Program-made: the position numbers and the translations under genes
Notes under the pieces: model-generated
Databases searched by the model: none
The model's input: only the letters and a program-made list of their open reading frames with translations
What the model was told of the DNA's origin: nothing
In this document: positions 56,801-64,000 of the stretch, piece after piece
Layout: every line of letters starts with the position of its first letter
How positions within the stretch are numbered: position 1 is the first letter of the stretch
Assembly: GCA_944326855.1 (NCBI GenBank)
Contig: CALVFO010000054.1
Span: 16,913-80,912 of the forward strand
Direction of reading: 5' to 3'
DNA from: an uncultured Alistipes sp.
GTDB lineage: Bacteria > Bacteroidota > Bacteroidia > Bacteroidales > Rikenellaceae
Length of the DNA stretch: 64,000 nucleotides

Positions 56801-58614
56801 TGTCGTTGCTCGATCCGGTGCTCTCGGGGGTGATCTGCGAAACGCAGGGAAATGCCCGGGCCGATCTGCAACTGACCAATCCCGAGCATAAGATGCGTAT
56901 CGACGGGACGATTCGGGTCGACTCTCTGGCAACGAGGGTCGATTTTACCCGGGTGCCTTATACGGTGGCTCCGACACAGATTCAGGTGAACAACAATGTG
57001 ATGAGCCTGCATCAGGCTACTTTGCACGACCGAAGCGGTCATAGCGGGACCTTGGATCTGACTTTCGATTTCAGCCATTTCGCCAATCTGAAGTACGAAG
57101 TGAAAGTCACGCCCGACCGTATGCAGGTCTTGGGCACGACCGTTCGGGATAACGATTTGTTTTATGGCTCCATTTTTGCGTCGGGTTCAGCCCTGATCCG
57201 GGGCAGTAAAAATAATGTCTCGATGAATATTCAGGCGGCGACGACCGGCGATTCTCATTTTTATATGCCGCTCAGCAGTGAAGGCACCATCTCTCAGGCC
57301 GACTTTATCGTTTTCCGGGAGCAGGGAAGGGCCCGTGCAGCGGATACCGTGCAGATCAGTCGTCGCAAACAGTTGTTGCTGGAACAGCAGCGGCGGGCTT
57401 CGCGGCGATCGGCCTCTTCGACCCGCATGGATATCCGCATGGGCCTCGATGTGCTGCCCAATACCGAAGTGCAGCTGGTGATCGATCCGGCTTCGGGCGA
57501 TGTTTTGAAAGGCAGAGGGAACGGACATCTGACCCTGGGGGTCAATCCTTCCAACGATGAGTTCACGATCAATGGAGATTATAACCTCACCGAAGGGAGT
57601 ATGCGGTTTTCCTTGCAGAATCTGGTGGCCCGAAACTTTACCCTGCAGCCGGGCAGCGTGATTCAGTTTACGGGGGATCCGCTGGATGCCCTGCTCGATG
57701 TAACGGCCAAATACAGCCTGAAAGCCTCGTTGGCGCCTTTGCAGGTCGCCTCGTCGAGTTCGGAAGCGATGCGGGGAACCGTACCGGTGGATTGTCTGAT
57801 CCACATGACGGGGCGGCTGACCGATCCGGAACTGACCTTTGATGTACAGGTTCCCAATGCTTCGGTCGAAACGCAAAGCCTGGTGGCCTATGCCCTCAAT
57901 TCTCAGGAAGCCATGGCGACTCAGTTTCTGTGGTTGTTGGCGACCAAGAGCTTCAATTCCGATAACGATCCGAAAATCGGGACCCGGAATGCCGCCGGAG
58001 CGGGAGTCGATTTCCTGACCAACCAGCTCAGTTCGTTGTTGACTACCGAGAGGTTCAGTTTTGTCCCCAAATATACGCCGGGGAACGACTATTATGCCGA
58101 TGAGGTAGGGGGCTCCATCTATGGGGAGCTCATCAAGGACCGCTTGATTTTTGAGGCGGATATGAGTTACAGCACGGATAAACGGGCCAATAACCTGACC
58201 AATACCTCCTGGACGGGCGATGCGACGCTGAGTTTGTTGCTCGATCCGGTGGGGAATCTGCGCTTGCGGGCTTTTACCCGGACGATCGACCGGTTCGATG
58301 AAAACCAGGGGATGCAGGAGACCGGTTTGGGGATCACCTATCGCGAAAACTTCGATAACTTCAAGGATCTCAAACGCATCTTCAAGGAACGTTTTGCGAA
58401 TCTGCGTCGTCGTCGCGAAGAGCGTCGTAAGGCGCAGGCCGAACAGAAAATGTCGCTTTTGGAAGAGGAGGCTTTACAGGACAAGACCTCCGAAGCATCT
58501 GCCTCCGGCCCGGTCGACGTCGAACCGAAACCCGAATCCGAATCGAAAACGGGAGTGGGTACCGGCAGCCATTCCGGAGCAGGCAGGGGTACCGGTACCG
58601 GTACCGGGAACTGA
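53836..58614 (+). CDS. tamB: TamB-family translocation and assembly module protein
   Basis: A very large envelope protein (1592 residues) of the AsmA/TamB superfamily, thought to bridge inner and outer membrane and move lipid or assist outer-membrane protein assembly. An N-terminal transmembrane anchor (IIKIILSFLSALILAAILLPVSLSLLL) is followed by a long repetitive beta-rich region and the DUF490 domain (residues ~1100-1500, including LNSQEAMATQFLWLLATKSF and the DYNLTEGSMRFSLQNL block). The end is unusual: after a charged stretch (ERRKAQAEQKMSLLEEEAL), residues ~1555-1592 are Pro/Glu-rich and finally Gly/Thr-rich. TamA is not nearby. Confidence 0.9.
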   Translation: MGKVIKIILSFLSALILAAILLPVSLSLLLNLSGVQNYVGHRAAEWLGNRLETRVTLDRLQLKLFNRVSITGLYLEDYHQDTLFYADRLTVPIRNIDFVSGQISLGEVELERPKFYLMQDSTGTTNLKQILLKVKRKKPKEKKNLFRLRASGLTIRDMAFKHLKRDWIDRHGAVNFTDLDVQDFNLRVHHVSVINDSIHLDIDSLRLKEKSGLVIRNLSTGHFSISGSRMYFDRLSLDTPDSQVAMNYFEMEYGPRWQALKNFVEEVTLRGEIVDSRVSFRTIAYFAPSLKRWETVFEQVNGHVEGTVADMTGQLSRVKTRNTEIAVKFGLHGIPDIPHTRFVFDIASLETSEPDISFLLKDIARQELNAGTTRMLNRLGAISLQGHFDGLLTDFKADALLKGDPGVVDMQARVHPRVDQGTAFEGHVQTTQFDLGQWLEIADLGQLSLSTDLSGGFGQRSLSVNTDTEIADLEFHGYTYRNVRVGGQIDNRKFSGDISSEDPNLTFDFAGLLDFNDSIPRYDFSLQLHHADLHALGVNRRDSISELKTALVARASGSDLDDINGEATINNMTYVNHLDTVRTGTIHLRAENNAQRKLLSMHSAFADAEFRGKLSYSHMFSYFQNTLRSYLPSLSRPEDIASGERLSGEELAATGPDAPMVPVTVSAGAGSNQTAEVVATGTNSLDDYYVIRLDVKEANNVAGIFLPGLRLAQGTKLSFLFNPQSDVFNLSLTSDFIERNNFFVSKLSLNSRNQADSISLFIQSEDIFAGGVYMPNFSVVGGIKENNINLASRFNNPDNGTYAMLSTTSHLSTGPGGIPRLSVRFSPSTIVSGGQVWRVYAREILYDSTQLKIDRFSIDCGEQLLMLDGVASRSNADTLYLRLNRFDLSPLSQFTSRMGYRIEGITNGRAEMVSALKNGFLSADVRFDSMKINEVAVPSMLFTSSWDFQQQRARFSLNHRQKRDTLMYGYFRPTDGRYLIRVSLDSVDLSLLDPVLSGVICETQGNARADLQLTNPEHKMRIDGTIRVDSLATRVDFTRVPYTVAPTQIQVNNNVMSLHQATLHDRSGHSGTLDLTFDFSHFANLKYEVKVTPDRMQVLGTTVRDNDLFYGSIFASGSALIRGSKNNVSMNIQAATTGDSHFYMPLSSEGTISQADFIVFREQGRARAADTVQISRRKQLLLEQQRRASRRSASSTRMDIRMGLDVLPNTEVQLVIDPASGDVLKGRGNGHLTLGVNPSNDEFTINGDYNLTEGSMRFSLQNLVARNFTLQPGSVIQFTGDPLDALLDVTAKYSLKASLAPLQVASSSSEAMRGTVPVDCLIHMTGRLTDPELTFDVQVPNASVETQSLVAYALNSQEAMATQFLWLLATKSFNSDNDPKIGTRNAAGAGVDFLTNQLSSLLTTERFSFVPKYTPGNDYYADEVGGSIYGELIKDRLIFEADMSYSTDKRANNLTNTSWTGDATLSLLLDPVGNLRLRAFTRTIDRFDENQGMQETGLGITYRENFDNFKDLKRIFKERFANLRRRREERRKAQAEQKMSLLEEEALQDKTSEASASGPVDVEPKPESESKTGVGTGSHSGAGRGTGTGTGN

Positions 58615-58870
58615 GACTGGCCCTTACATTGATATGGGGGAAACTGGCATTAGGACTGAAGTTGGCACCGGCCCCGGGACTGAAAGTAGCCTCAGCACCG
58701 GTCCTGAAATGGGCTCTGACACGGGGGACTGGTCCCGAAACTGAAATGGGCACAGGCTCCGGCCCTGAAATGGGTTCTGACCCTGACACCGGGGACCAAG
58801 ACCGGTACCGGGACTGGGAAGTGAGTCTGACACCGGAACCGGAACCAGAACCAGAACCAGAATGGTACAG
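58588..58870. repeat. GC-rich low-complexity repeat across the tamB stop codon
   Basis: Three GGTACC hexamers in tandem (58588-58605) encode the last Gly-Thr repeats of TamB. Beyond the stop, imperfect units with CTGAAATGGG recur at 58704, 58741 and 58765, and a run of GGAACC/AGAACC hexamers occupies 58835-58858. The copies have diverged. Confidence 0.65.
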
Positions 58871-59028
58871 TACGGCACGGCACAGCCCAGAATTTGGGGC
58901 TTTGCCCAATAGTTGTGAACAAATTATTAAAATCGCATACCAAGTGGTAGAAAAAACGTATTTTTGTGCACAAATTGCCGTTTGGTGTATAGTAACCGGG
59001 CTTATAAAAGAATAAAACCGATACACTC
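58615..59028. other. Gene-free gap between tamB and exbB
   Basis: The left 250 bp are the low-complexity repeat; the right part is AT-rich and carries the exbB promoter. No convincing gene. Confidence 0.6.
58959..58966 (+). promoter_or_regulatory. -7 element TATTTTTG for exbB-exbD-tonB
   Basis: Exact TAnnTTTG match, 62 bp before ATG 59029. Confidence 0.55.
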
Positions 59029-59730
59029 ATGAACTTATTATTGCAGACAACCGAGGTGGTAGCCGAAGCTACCGAGACCGCCCAGAGTATGGGCTTGGGC
59101 GAACTTTTCCTGGCCGGTGGGTGGCTGATGTGGCCTTTGCTGGCTTTGGGCGGGGTAACCATCTTCATCTTTTTTGAACGTTTTTGGGCCATTCGCAAGG
59201 CCTCCCAGATCGACATGAACTTCATGAACCGCATCCGGGACATGATTTATGACGGAAAGATCACGGCGGCCATTCAGCTCTGCCGCAATACCGACAGCCC
59301 GATCGCTCGGATGATCGAAAAGGGGATCGAACGCATCGGCCGTCCGCTGAACGACGTCCACTCGTCGATCGAAAACGTGGCCAACCTGGAAGTCTCCAAA
59401 CTCGAAAACGGATTGCCGTTCCTGGCTACGATTGCCGGGGGTGCCCCGATGTTGGGGTTCCTGGGAACGGTTATCGGGATGGTCCAGGCCTTTATGAATA
59501 TGGCTCAGGCCGGTGGTACGGTGGATATGAGTATCCTGGCCAGCGGGATGTATGTGGCCATGATTACGACCGTGGGTGGTCTGATCGTCGGGGTGCCGGC
59601 CTATTTCGGGTATAACTACCTGGTGGCCCGTATCGAAAAACTGGTTTTTCAGATGGAAGCCAACTCCATCGCCTTTATGGATATTCTGAATCAGCCCGTG
59701 GAACAATCTTCCCACATGGGCATGCGTTAG
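59029..59730 (+). CDS. exbB: ExbB/TolQ/MotA-family proton channel protein
   Basis: Inner-membrane component of the motor that uses proton flow to energise TonB. Three transmembrane helices: LFLAGGWLMWPLLALGGVTIFIFFERFW (residues ~25-50), GLPFLATIAGGAPMLGFLGTVIGMVQAFM (~125-155) and MYVAMITTVGGLIVGVPAYFGYNYLV (~175-200), with a cytoplasmic loop between the first two. The GxxGTVxGM signature is present. exbD and tonB follow, so this is a TonB rather than a Tol or Mot set. Confidence 0.9.
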   Translation: MNLLLQTTEVVAEATETAQSMGLGELFLAGGWLMWPLLALGGVTIFIFFERFWAIRKASQIDMNFMNRIRDMIYDGKITAAIQLCRNTDSPIARMIEKGIERIGRPLNDVHSSIENVANLEVSKLENGLPFLATIAGGAPMLGFLGTVIGMVQAFMNMAQAGGTVDMSILASGMYVAMITTVGGLIVGVPAYFGYNYLVARIEKLVFQMEANSIAFMDILNQPVEQSSHMGMR

Positions 59731-59862
59731 TGGAGAAGATCCGTCCCGTCCGTATGTCTGGTTCGGAGGCCTTTCCTTTCGAGGAATTCCGGCCGACCGG
59801 GAATGTCCGGATTCGGGATGGCGTTTTCGAAGACAGAGTTCAACGATTAACAAACCGAAATT

Positions 59863-60255
59863 ATGGCCATTAAAAGAGGCTCGAAAGTCGAAAAATCTTA
59901 CAGCGCGGCGTCCATGACCGACTTGATGTTCCTGCTGTTGATCTTCATGTTGATCTCGACCACGCTGATCAATCCCAATGCCCTGAAGCTGTTGTTGCCC
60001 AAAAGCGCCAACCAGCTCAAGGAAAAACCCTATACGACCGTATCCATTACCAGCGATCTGAATTATTATGTCGAAACGACACCGGTTCCTTTCGATCGTT
60101 TGGAGTCGGCCTTGCAGGCTAAACTGAACGGAGTGGAAGATCCGACCGTATCGTTGCATTGTGACAAAACGGTGCCGGTGGATGAGGTGGTTAAAGTGAT
60201 GAATATCGCCAAAAACAATAAATATAAATTGATTCTGGCGACCAGTCCCAATTAG
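59863..60255 (+). CDS. exbD: ExbD/TolR-family protein
   Basis: A 130-residue bitopic partner of ExbB. A cytoplasmic basic start (MAIKRGSKVEKSYSAASM) precedes one transmembrane helix with the essential Asp (TDLMFLLLIFMLISTTLI), then a periplasmic alpha/beta domain (VSITSDLNYYVETTPVPFDRLESALQAKL). A tonB gene follows two bases after the stop. Only one exbD is present; many Bacteroidota TonB sets carry two. Confidence 0.9.
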   Translation: MAIKRGSKVEKSYSAASMTDLMFLLLIFMLISTTLINPNALKLLLPKSANQLKEKPYTTVSITSDLNYYVETTPVPFDRLESALQAKLNGVEDPTVSLHCDKTVPVDEVVKVMNIAKNNKYKLILATSPN

Positions 60256-60257
60256 GT

Positions 60258-61085
60258 ATGATGATGGATTATCAGCAGGAGGACCGGACCCAGGGACGGA
60301 TCGTGGGCGGGGTGGCTACGCTGTTGTATGCAGTGTTGCTGGTCGTGCTGATGCTGTTCGTCCGTTTTACGCTGGATCAGAAGCCCGATGAAGGCGAGGG
60401 TCTGATGATCAATTTTGGGAATGTGGAGGAAGCTGCACCGGGCAGCGACATGAAACTCAATGACGAGATCGCCGAAGCCCGGCAGGTCGAACGCCAGACT
60501 CCTCCCGTGAAGAGCGAAGAGGAAACCTTGACACAGGATTTTGAAGAGGCTCCTGCGGTGCAGAAACCCAAGGAACAGAAAAAGAAACCGAAAAAGGAGG
60601 AACCCAAGAAGGAGACTCCCCAACCTAAAAAGAATACACAGCCACCGGCCGAGAAACCTCGGGAAGTGAATCGCAAGGCCTTGTTCCCGGGTCGTACGGC
60701 CGGGAGTCAGTCGACCAGCGAAGGAACGGGAAAAGGAGCCGGTAATCAGGGAAATCTGGCCGGGGATCCGGGCGGTAGCCACGATGGAACGGGTACCGGA
60801 ACCGGAGGAACCGGAACGGCTTCATTGGAGGGACGTTCTCTGGTAGGAGCCTTGCCCAGACCCGATTATGGGGCTCGGGATGAAGGACGTGTGGTGGTAG
60901 AAATTACGGTGGATCAACAGGGTCGGGTGACCAATGCCGCTTACCGGTCGGTCGGATCGACTACCCAGAACAGCACGTTGGTCAATGCGGCTTTGCGTGC
61001 TGCCCGTCAGGCCCGCTTCAACGTGAATGAAGATGCCCCCATTTCCCAGCGGGGAACCATCACGTATATTTTCCGGATGCAATAG
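60258..61085 (+). CDS. TonB-family energy transducer
   Basis: A 275-residue TonB-like protein, third gene of the exbB-exbD-tonB operon. One transmembrane helix (ATLLYAVLLVVLMLFVRFTL, residues ~18-38) is followed by a Lys/Pro/Glu-rich linker (KPKEQKKKPKKEEPKKETPQPKKN), a Gly/Thr-rich stretch and a C-terminal TonB domain (~residues 205-275, RVVVEITVDQQGRVTNAAY...GTITYIFRMQ). The linker matches the periplasm-spanning region of TonB. ATG 60261 is an alternative start. Confidence 0.88.
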   Translation: MMMDYQQEDRTQGRIVGGVATLLYAVLLVVLMLFVRFTLDQKPDEGEGLMINFGNVEEAAPGSDMKLNDEIAEARQVERQTPPVKSEEETLTQDFEEAPAVQKPKEQKKKPKKEEPKKETPQPKKNTQPPAEKPREVNRKALFPGRTAGSQSTSEGTGKGAGNQGNLAGDPGGSHDGTGTGTGGTGTASLEGRSLVGALPRPDYGARDEGRVVVEITVDQQGRVTNAAYRSVGSTTQNSTLVNAALRAARQARFNVNEDAPISQRGTITYIFRMQ

Positions 61086-61243
61086 CCTGTGGTCGGCAGG
61101 GGGGAATGACCGCCTGCCAGGAGAGAATTTCTGGCTTTATTCCGTGTGGGAAGGATCGGGATGTCGGCCGCTTGCATGGTGGACGGCCGGGTCGACGGAG
61201 ATCGTTGGAATGGCTTGGAGGCCGTATTCGCATGGAAACTTGT

Positions 61244-61618
61244 ATGAAAAAGATCGGATTGCTTTTGGGAGCCTTGTGGAGTGTCGGCGTGCTGGCCGCA
61301 CAACCTTCCCTGCACATGGAGGTGACCGAACAGAATGTCGGTCAAATACCGGAACGCGGAGGGGTGGTGAGTCGCTCGTATCGGTTCGTCAATGCCGGGG
61401 ATGCTCCTTTGGTGATCGTCGACAGCAAAGTGTCATGTACATGCACGAAGGTGGAGTATCCGAAAAAGCCTTTGATGCCGGGCCAAAGCGGGGTGATCGT
61501 CGTGCGTTACGACCCGCGCAAACAAGCTGCGGGTAAAATCTATAAGGCGATACAGCTCTTTTCGAACGATCCTCAGGGTCGGCATATTCTGATTTTCCGG
61601 GGAGAGGTGATACCCTGA
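61244..61618 (+). CDS. DUF1573-type exported protein
   Basis: A 125-residue secreted protein. After a signal peptide (MKKIGLLLGALWSVGVLAAQ) comes a DUF1573-type immunoglobulin-like domain: VTEQNVGQIPERGGVVSRSYRFVNAGDAPLVIVDSKVSCTCTKVEYPKKPLMPGQSGVIVVRYDPRKQAAG. The SCTC pair is typical of this family. Function is unknown; such proteins are abundant in Bacteroidota and often cell-surface. The start at 61244 gives a clean signal peptide; ATG 61232 is an alternative. A terminator follows. Confidence 0.8.
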   Translation: MKKIGLLLGALWSVGVLAAQPSLHMEVTEQNVGQIPERGGVVSRSYRFVNAGDAPLVIVDSKVSCTCTKVEYPKKPLMPGQSGVIVVRYDPRKQAAGKIYKAIQLFSNDPQGRHILIFRGEVIP

Positions 61619-61644
61619 AGCATAGTAAACGAACATATCGGAAT

Positions 61645-61683
61645 GAAACGGTGCACTTTGAACAGAGGCACCGTTTCTTTTTA
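61645..61683 (+). terminator. Hairpin terminator after DUF1573 gene
   Basis: A perfect 10-bp stem GAAACGGTGC (61645-61654) with GCACCGTTTC (61668-61677), 13-nt loop, then a T tract. Confidence 0.8.
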
Positions 61684-61696
61684 GGGAAAATTTGAT

Positions 61697-61704
61697 TACC
61701 TTTA
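61697..61704 (+). promoter_or_regulatory. Possible -7 element TACCTTTA
   Basis: One mismatch from TAnnTTTG, 23 bp before ATG 61728. Confidence 0.45.
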
Positions 61705-61727
61705 GAAATACCCTTAAAACTATGATT

Positions 61728-62426
61728 ATGAAAACACTATGCTTGCTTTTATGTTTGGCATGCTTCGGCATGTTGTATGGACAGGATACGGTGTTGACTC
61801 AAGGCATTTACCTGTCGGCCCAGGAGATCATCGATCGGGCACCCTCCGACACGGTGACGGTGCTGAAATTGATTCAGCGTAAAAAGTCCGACTTGAAAAT
61901 GGGGGGTGGCAACGACTACAAATTGGAGGGTTGGACGTCGGAAGAGACGAAGAGCGACTATCTGCGCGAACAGATTTTGGCCGTCGAATACGATGATACT
62001 CTCTATGTAAATGGCTATTATGTGACCGGCACCAGAGGATTTGCCAAAGTCGAGTCCCAAGGGGATACCTATATGTTATTCTATTCGGCCTTGCCTCTGA
62101 AACGCAAACAGGCGCAGGAGATCGGTTTGGAAGAGGCCTATCGGCAGCAACAGAAAAAGTCGGCTACCGCCGGGATGTTCGGATTACTGGGGACCGTCAT
62201 TGCGACGGCGACCGATGATCTGGGCGCGTTGGATCGTTACCCGATCGTTTACGATATAGCGCAGGGAAAGGCCTATTATCCCCAGGGGGATAACGTGAAC
62301 CGGCTGACCGAGGGATTCCCCGATTTGCAGGAAAAATATGCGCAGTGGCAGGTCGATTCGGTGAGTCGTGACGAGGTGGTCGGATTCGTCGAAGCCTTGA
62401 ACCGTGCCCGCCGGACGGAGCCTTAA
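61728..62426 (+). CDS. Hypothetical exported protein
   Basis: A 232-residue protein with a signal peptide (MKTLCLLLCLACFGMLYGQ). The mature part contains GIYLSAQEIIDRAPSDTVTVLKLIQRKKSDLKMGGGNDYKLEG and a short Gly-rich hydrophobic segment (TAGMFGLLGTVIATATDDLG, near residue 155) that could be a membrane-associated helix. It ends near PDLQEKYAQWQVDSVSRDEVVGFVEALNRAR. I do not recognise a domain. Its stop codon overlaps the stop of the convergent MATE gene. Confidence 0.6.
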   Translation: MKTLCLLLCLACFGMLYGQDTVLTQGIYLSAQEIIDRAPSDTVTVLKLIQRKKSDLKMGGGNDYKLEGWTSEETKSDYLREQILAVEYDDTLYVNGYYVTGTRGFAKVESQGDTYMLFYSALPLKRKQAQEIGLEEAYRQQQKKSATAGMFGLLGTVIATATDDLGALDRYPIVYDIAQGKAYYPQGDNVNRLTEGFPDLQEKYAQWQVDSVSRDEVVGFVEALNRARRTEP

Positions 62427-63715
62427 ATCAACTTTTTCAGACCTCCGGTCATGACATACTGCAAAACGCCTCGCAGGACCAGAAAGACCATGAAGGCCAG
62501 CCATAGGGCGTTGTTGCCCATCAGGTTCAGCAGTCCGTAATAGGTGGCGAAAAAGGCGGCCATGGAGATGAATACCGAGTTGCGCATGATTCGGGTGGCG
62601 GTGGCCCCGATCAGCGCTCCGTCGATCAGGAACGGGGCGAAGCCGAGCAGGGGAACTACAACGACCCATCCGACATACTGAGAGGCTGTGGCCAGGATGT
62701 CGGGGCTTTCTGTGAAAATTTGCAACAGGTCTTTCCAGAAGAAGATGTATATCAACATGTTGAAGATGGCGACTCCGGCACTCCAGGCCAACAGGGCTTT
62801 CAGGTAGCGTCGGATCATATAGGGATTGCGGGCTCCGACGAAACGCCCGATGAGGGATTCGGCGGCGTAAGCAAACCCGTCCATCATGTAGGAGAAAATC
62901 GTAAACAACTGCATGAGCAGGGTGTTTACGGCCAGCATGGTGTCGCCCATACCCGAGGAGGCCGAGGTGAAGAAGGTGTAGACCGCCACGATGAAAAAGG
63001 TTCTCAGAAAGATGTCCCGGTTGACGGCGAAGAAGTGTAGCATGGGTTTCAGGTTGAGGGCGCTGCGCAGATCGACGTGTTTCAGTACGCGTCGGTAATA
63101 GCGTCCGGTCAGCCAGAGGGCCATGCCCAGTGAACCGTATTGGGCCACGACGGTTCCCCAGGCTACGCCGACCATGCCCATGTTCAGTCCGAATACGAAC
63201 CAGAAGCTGAAAGCGATGTTGAGGACGTTGAGGACGATGGAGATGTACATCGGGAAGCGGGAGTTCTGCATGCCGATGAACCAGCCCTGGAAGACGAACA
63301 GCGACAAGGTGGCCGGAGCGGCCCATACCCGGGCGTAGAAATAGGCGGCGGCCATTTGCATGGTTTGCGGGGAGCCTTTCATCATGGCCAGGGTCAGAGA
63401 GCCCACGCCGCGCTGGAAGATCAACAGCAGCAAGGCGATCAGTACGGCGACACTCAACGAACGTACCAAAACGGCTGCGGCTTCGGGGAAGTTGCGGGCT
63501 CCGAAGGCTTGGGCCGCCAGCCCGGAAGTACCCATGCGCAGAAAAGCGAAGTTCCAGTAGATGAAATTGAAGATCGTGGTTCCGATAGCCAGTGCCCCGA
63601 TCAGGTAATCCACCCCCAGACGTCCCACCACGGCGATATCCACCATTCCCAGCAGCGGAATGGTGATTCCCGTGATGATGTTGGGAATGGCCAGTTTCAG
63701 AATGGTTCGATTCAT
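62423..63715 (-). CDS. MATE-family efflux transporter
   Basis: A 430-residue multidrug/toxin extrusion-like transporter with about 12 helices. The start MNRTILKLAIPNIITGITIPLLGMVDIAVVGRLG is typical of MATE proteins, and the second half repeats the fold (FIVAVYTFFTSASSGMGDTMLAVNTLLMQLFTIFSYMMDGFAYAAESLIGRFVGA). Substrate cannot be inferred. The start at ATG 63715 is chosen over ATG 63733 because a TAACCTTTG motif overlaps the region between them. Confidence 0.9.
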   Translation of the reverse strand: MNRTILKLAIPNIITGITIPLLGMVDIAVVGRLGVDYLIGALAIGTTIFNFIYWNFAFLRMGTSGLAAQAFGARNFPEAAAVLVRSLSVAVLIALLLLIFQRGVGSLTLAMMKGSPQTMQMAAAYFYARVWAAPATLSLFVFQGWFIGMQNSRFPMYISIVLNVLNIAFSFWFVFGLNMGMVGVAWGTVVAQYGSLGMALWLTGRYYRRVLKHVDLRSALNLKPMLHFFAVNRDIFLRTFFIVAVYTFFTSASSGMGDTMLAVNTLLMQLFTIFSYMMDGFAYAAESLIGRFVGARNPYMIRRYLKALLAWSAGVAIFNMLIYIFFWKDLLQIFTESPDILATASQYVGWVVVVPLLGFAPFLIDGALIGATATRIMRNSVFISMAAFFATYYGLLNLMGNNALWLAFMVFLVLRGVLQYVMTGGLKKLI

Positions 63716-63720
63716 GGGGA

Positions 63721-63729
63721 CAAAGGTTA
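63721..63729 (-). promoter_or_regulatory. Possible -7 element TAACCTTTG for MATE gene
   Basis: TA and TTTG are separated by three bases instead of two, so the match is imperfect. Only 5 bp separate it from ATG 63715, which would make the transcript nearly leaderless. Confidence 0.35.
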
Positions 63730-63902
63730 TCATTTTTTATGGTTTTCGTTCACCTTTTCGGCTCATTTTCGAGATGGCGGTCCCGATAGAGACGAATCGG
63801 GAGAGTCGGAAATCGGATTTCCCGAAAGCACCCGGGCATAGCCCGCCCGGAAAAGATCCTGTTTGTCGGGTGAAATCCGAGGAGAATCTGAAAGAAAATC
63901 CG

Positions 63903-63910
63903 TACATTTG
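63903..63910 (+). promoter_or_regulatory. -7 element TACATTTG for the gene at the window end
   Basis: Exact TAnnTTTG match, 28 bp before ATG 63939. Confidence 0.55.
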
Positions 63911-63938
63911 ATTCCTCTCTCGAAAGAAGTATAGTTCC

Positions 63939-64000
63939 ATGAAACATTACGAAGAAATACACGGGCTGGAACACGATACGGCCCTGAAAGTCAATGCCGG
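63939..64000 (+). CDS. Start of a gene cut by the window end
   Basis: Only 20 codons are visible: ATG 63939, then a polar start (MKHYEEIHGLEHDTALKVNA). A promoter element lies upstream and the frame is open to the window edge. This is too little to assign a product. Confidence 0.5.
   Translation, partial: MKHYEEIHGLEHDTALKVNA

Noticed and set aside
58298-59015. Frames of about 130-150 codons over the repeat after tamB
   Set aside because: Composition follows the repeat (Glu/Pro/Thr/Gly periodicity); one overlaps TamB and the others lack starts with a promoter.
1-64000. rRNA, tRNA, transposase, integrase, toxin-antitoxin or defence genes
   Set aside because: None were seen; all larger gaps hold only repeats, promoters and terminators. 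A tRNA or RNA-family search would be decisive for the gaps.

Overview
The window reads as a chromosomal core segment of a moderately GC-rich Bacteroidota bacterium, plausibly a Rikenellaceae/Alistipes-like gut anaerobe; genus is inference. Evidence: many genes are preceded by the Bacteroidota -7 promoter element TAnnTTTG (often TATCTTTG), lpxC is fused to fabZ, MurE carries the diaminopimelate-type DNPR motif, and there are many lipoproteins and secreted proteins, a GldE-like protein, an EFR1-type ferredoxin and TonB/ExbB/ExbD genes. No rRNA, tRNA, CRISPR array, transposase, integrase or phage gene was found.

Layout. 1-8.3 kb: a 5'-truncated endonuclease III, an S41 protease lipoprotein, an EFR1 flavodoxin/ferredoxin protein, a DHH phosphoesterase, a PH-domain membrane protein, a divergent AraC regulator/ribB pair and a lipoprotein with an HEYAH motif. 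8.4-20.1 kb: divergent dusB/argS with nearly overlapping promoters, a polysaccharide flippase, a GH78 rhamnosidase-like enzyme, purB, rubredoxin and aconitase. 20.7-39.1 kb: the division and cell wall (dcw) cluster ftsL-ftsI-[three inserted genes]-murE-mraY-murD-ftsW-murG-murC-ftsQ-ftsA-ftsZ, without mraZ/rsmH at its head. 39.2-42.1 kb: a GldE/CorC-like protein and an M28 peptidase. 42.5-46.8 kb: envelope lipid genes (fabI, lpxC/fabZ, lpxA) with a solitary TonB-like gene. 46.9-52.6 kb: a secreted hypothetical, then rimP-nusA-infB. 52.7-64 kb: tsaD divergent from a 1592-residue TamB, then exbB-exbD-tonB, a DUF1573 protein, a secreted hypothetical, a convergent MATE transporter and the first codons of one more gene.

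The genes supply much of the envelope machinery: peptidoglycan precursor synthesis (MurE/MraY/MurD/MurG/MurC), septation (FtsL/I/W/Q/A/Z), lipid A initiation (LpxA, LpxC) with fatty acid synthesis (FabI, FabZ), outer-membrane biogenesis (TamB) and energy coupling (ExbBD/TonB). No convincing new multi-gene system is visible. The items most worth a second look are the three-gene insertion inside the dcw cluster, the degenerate GC-rich minisatellites (between murG and murC, and across the 3' end of tamB), the solitary TonB-like protein, the HEYAH lipoprotein and some unusual start/stop arrangements.
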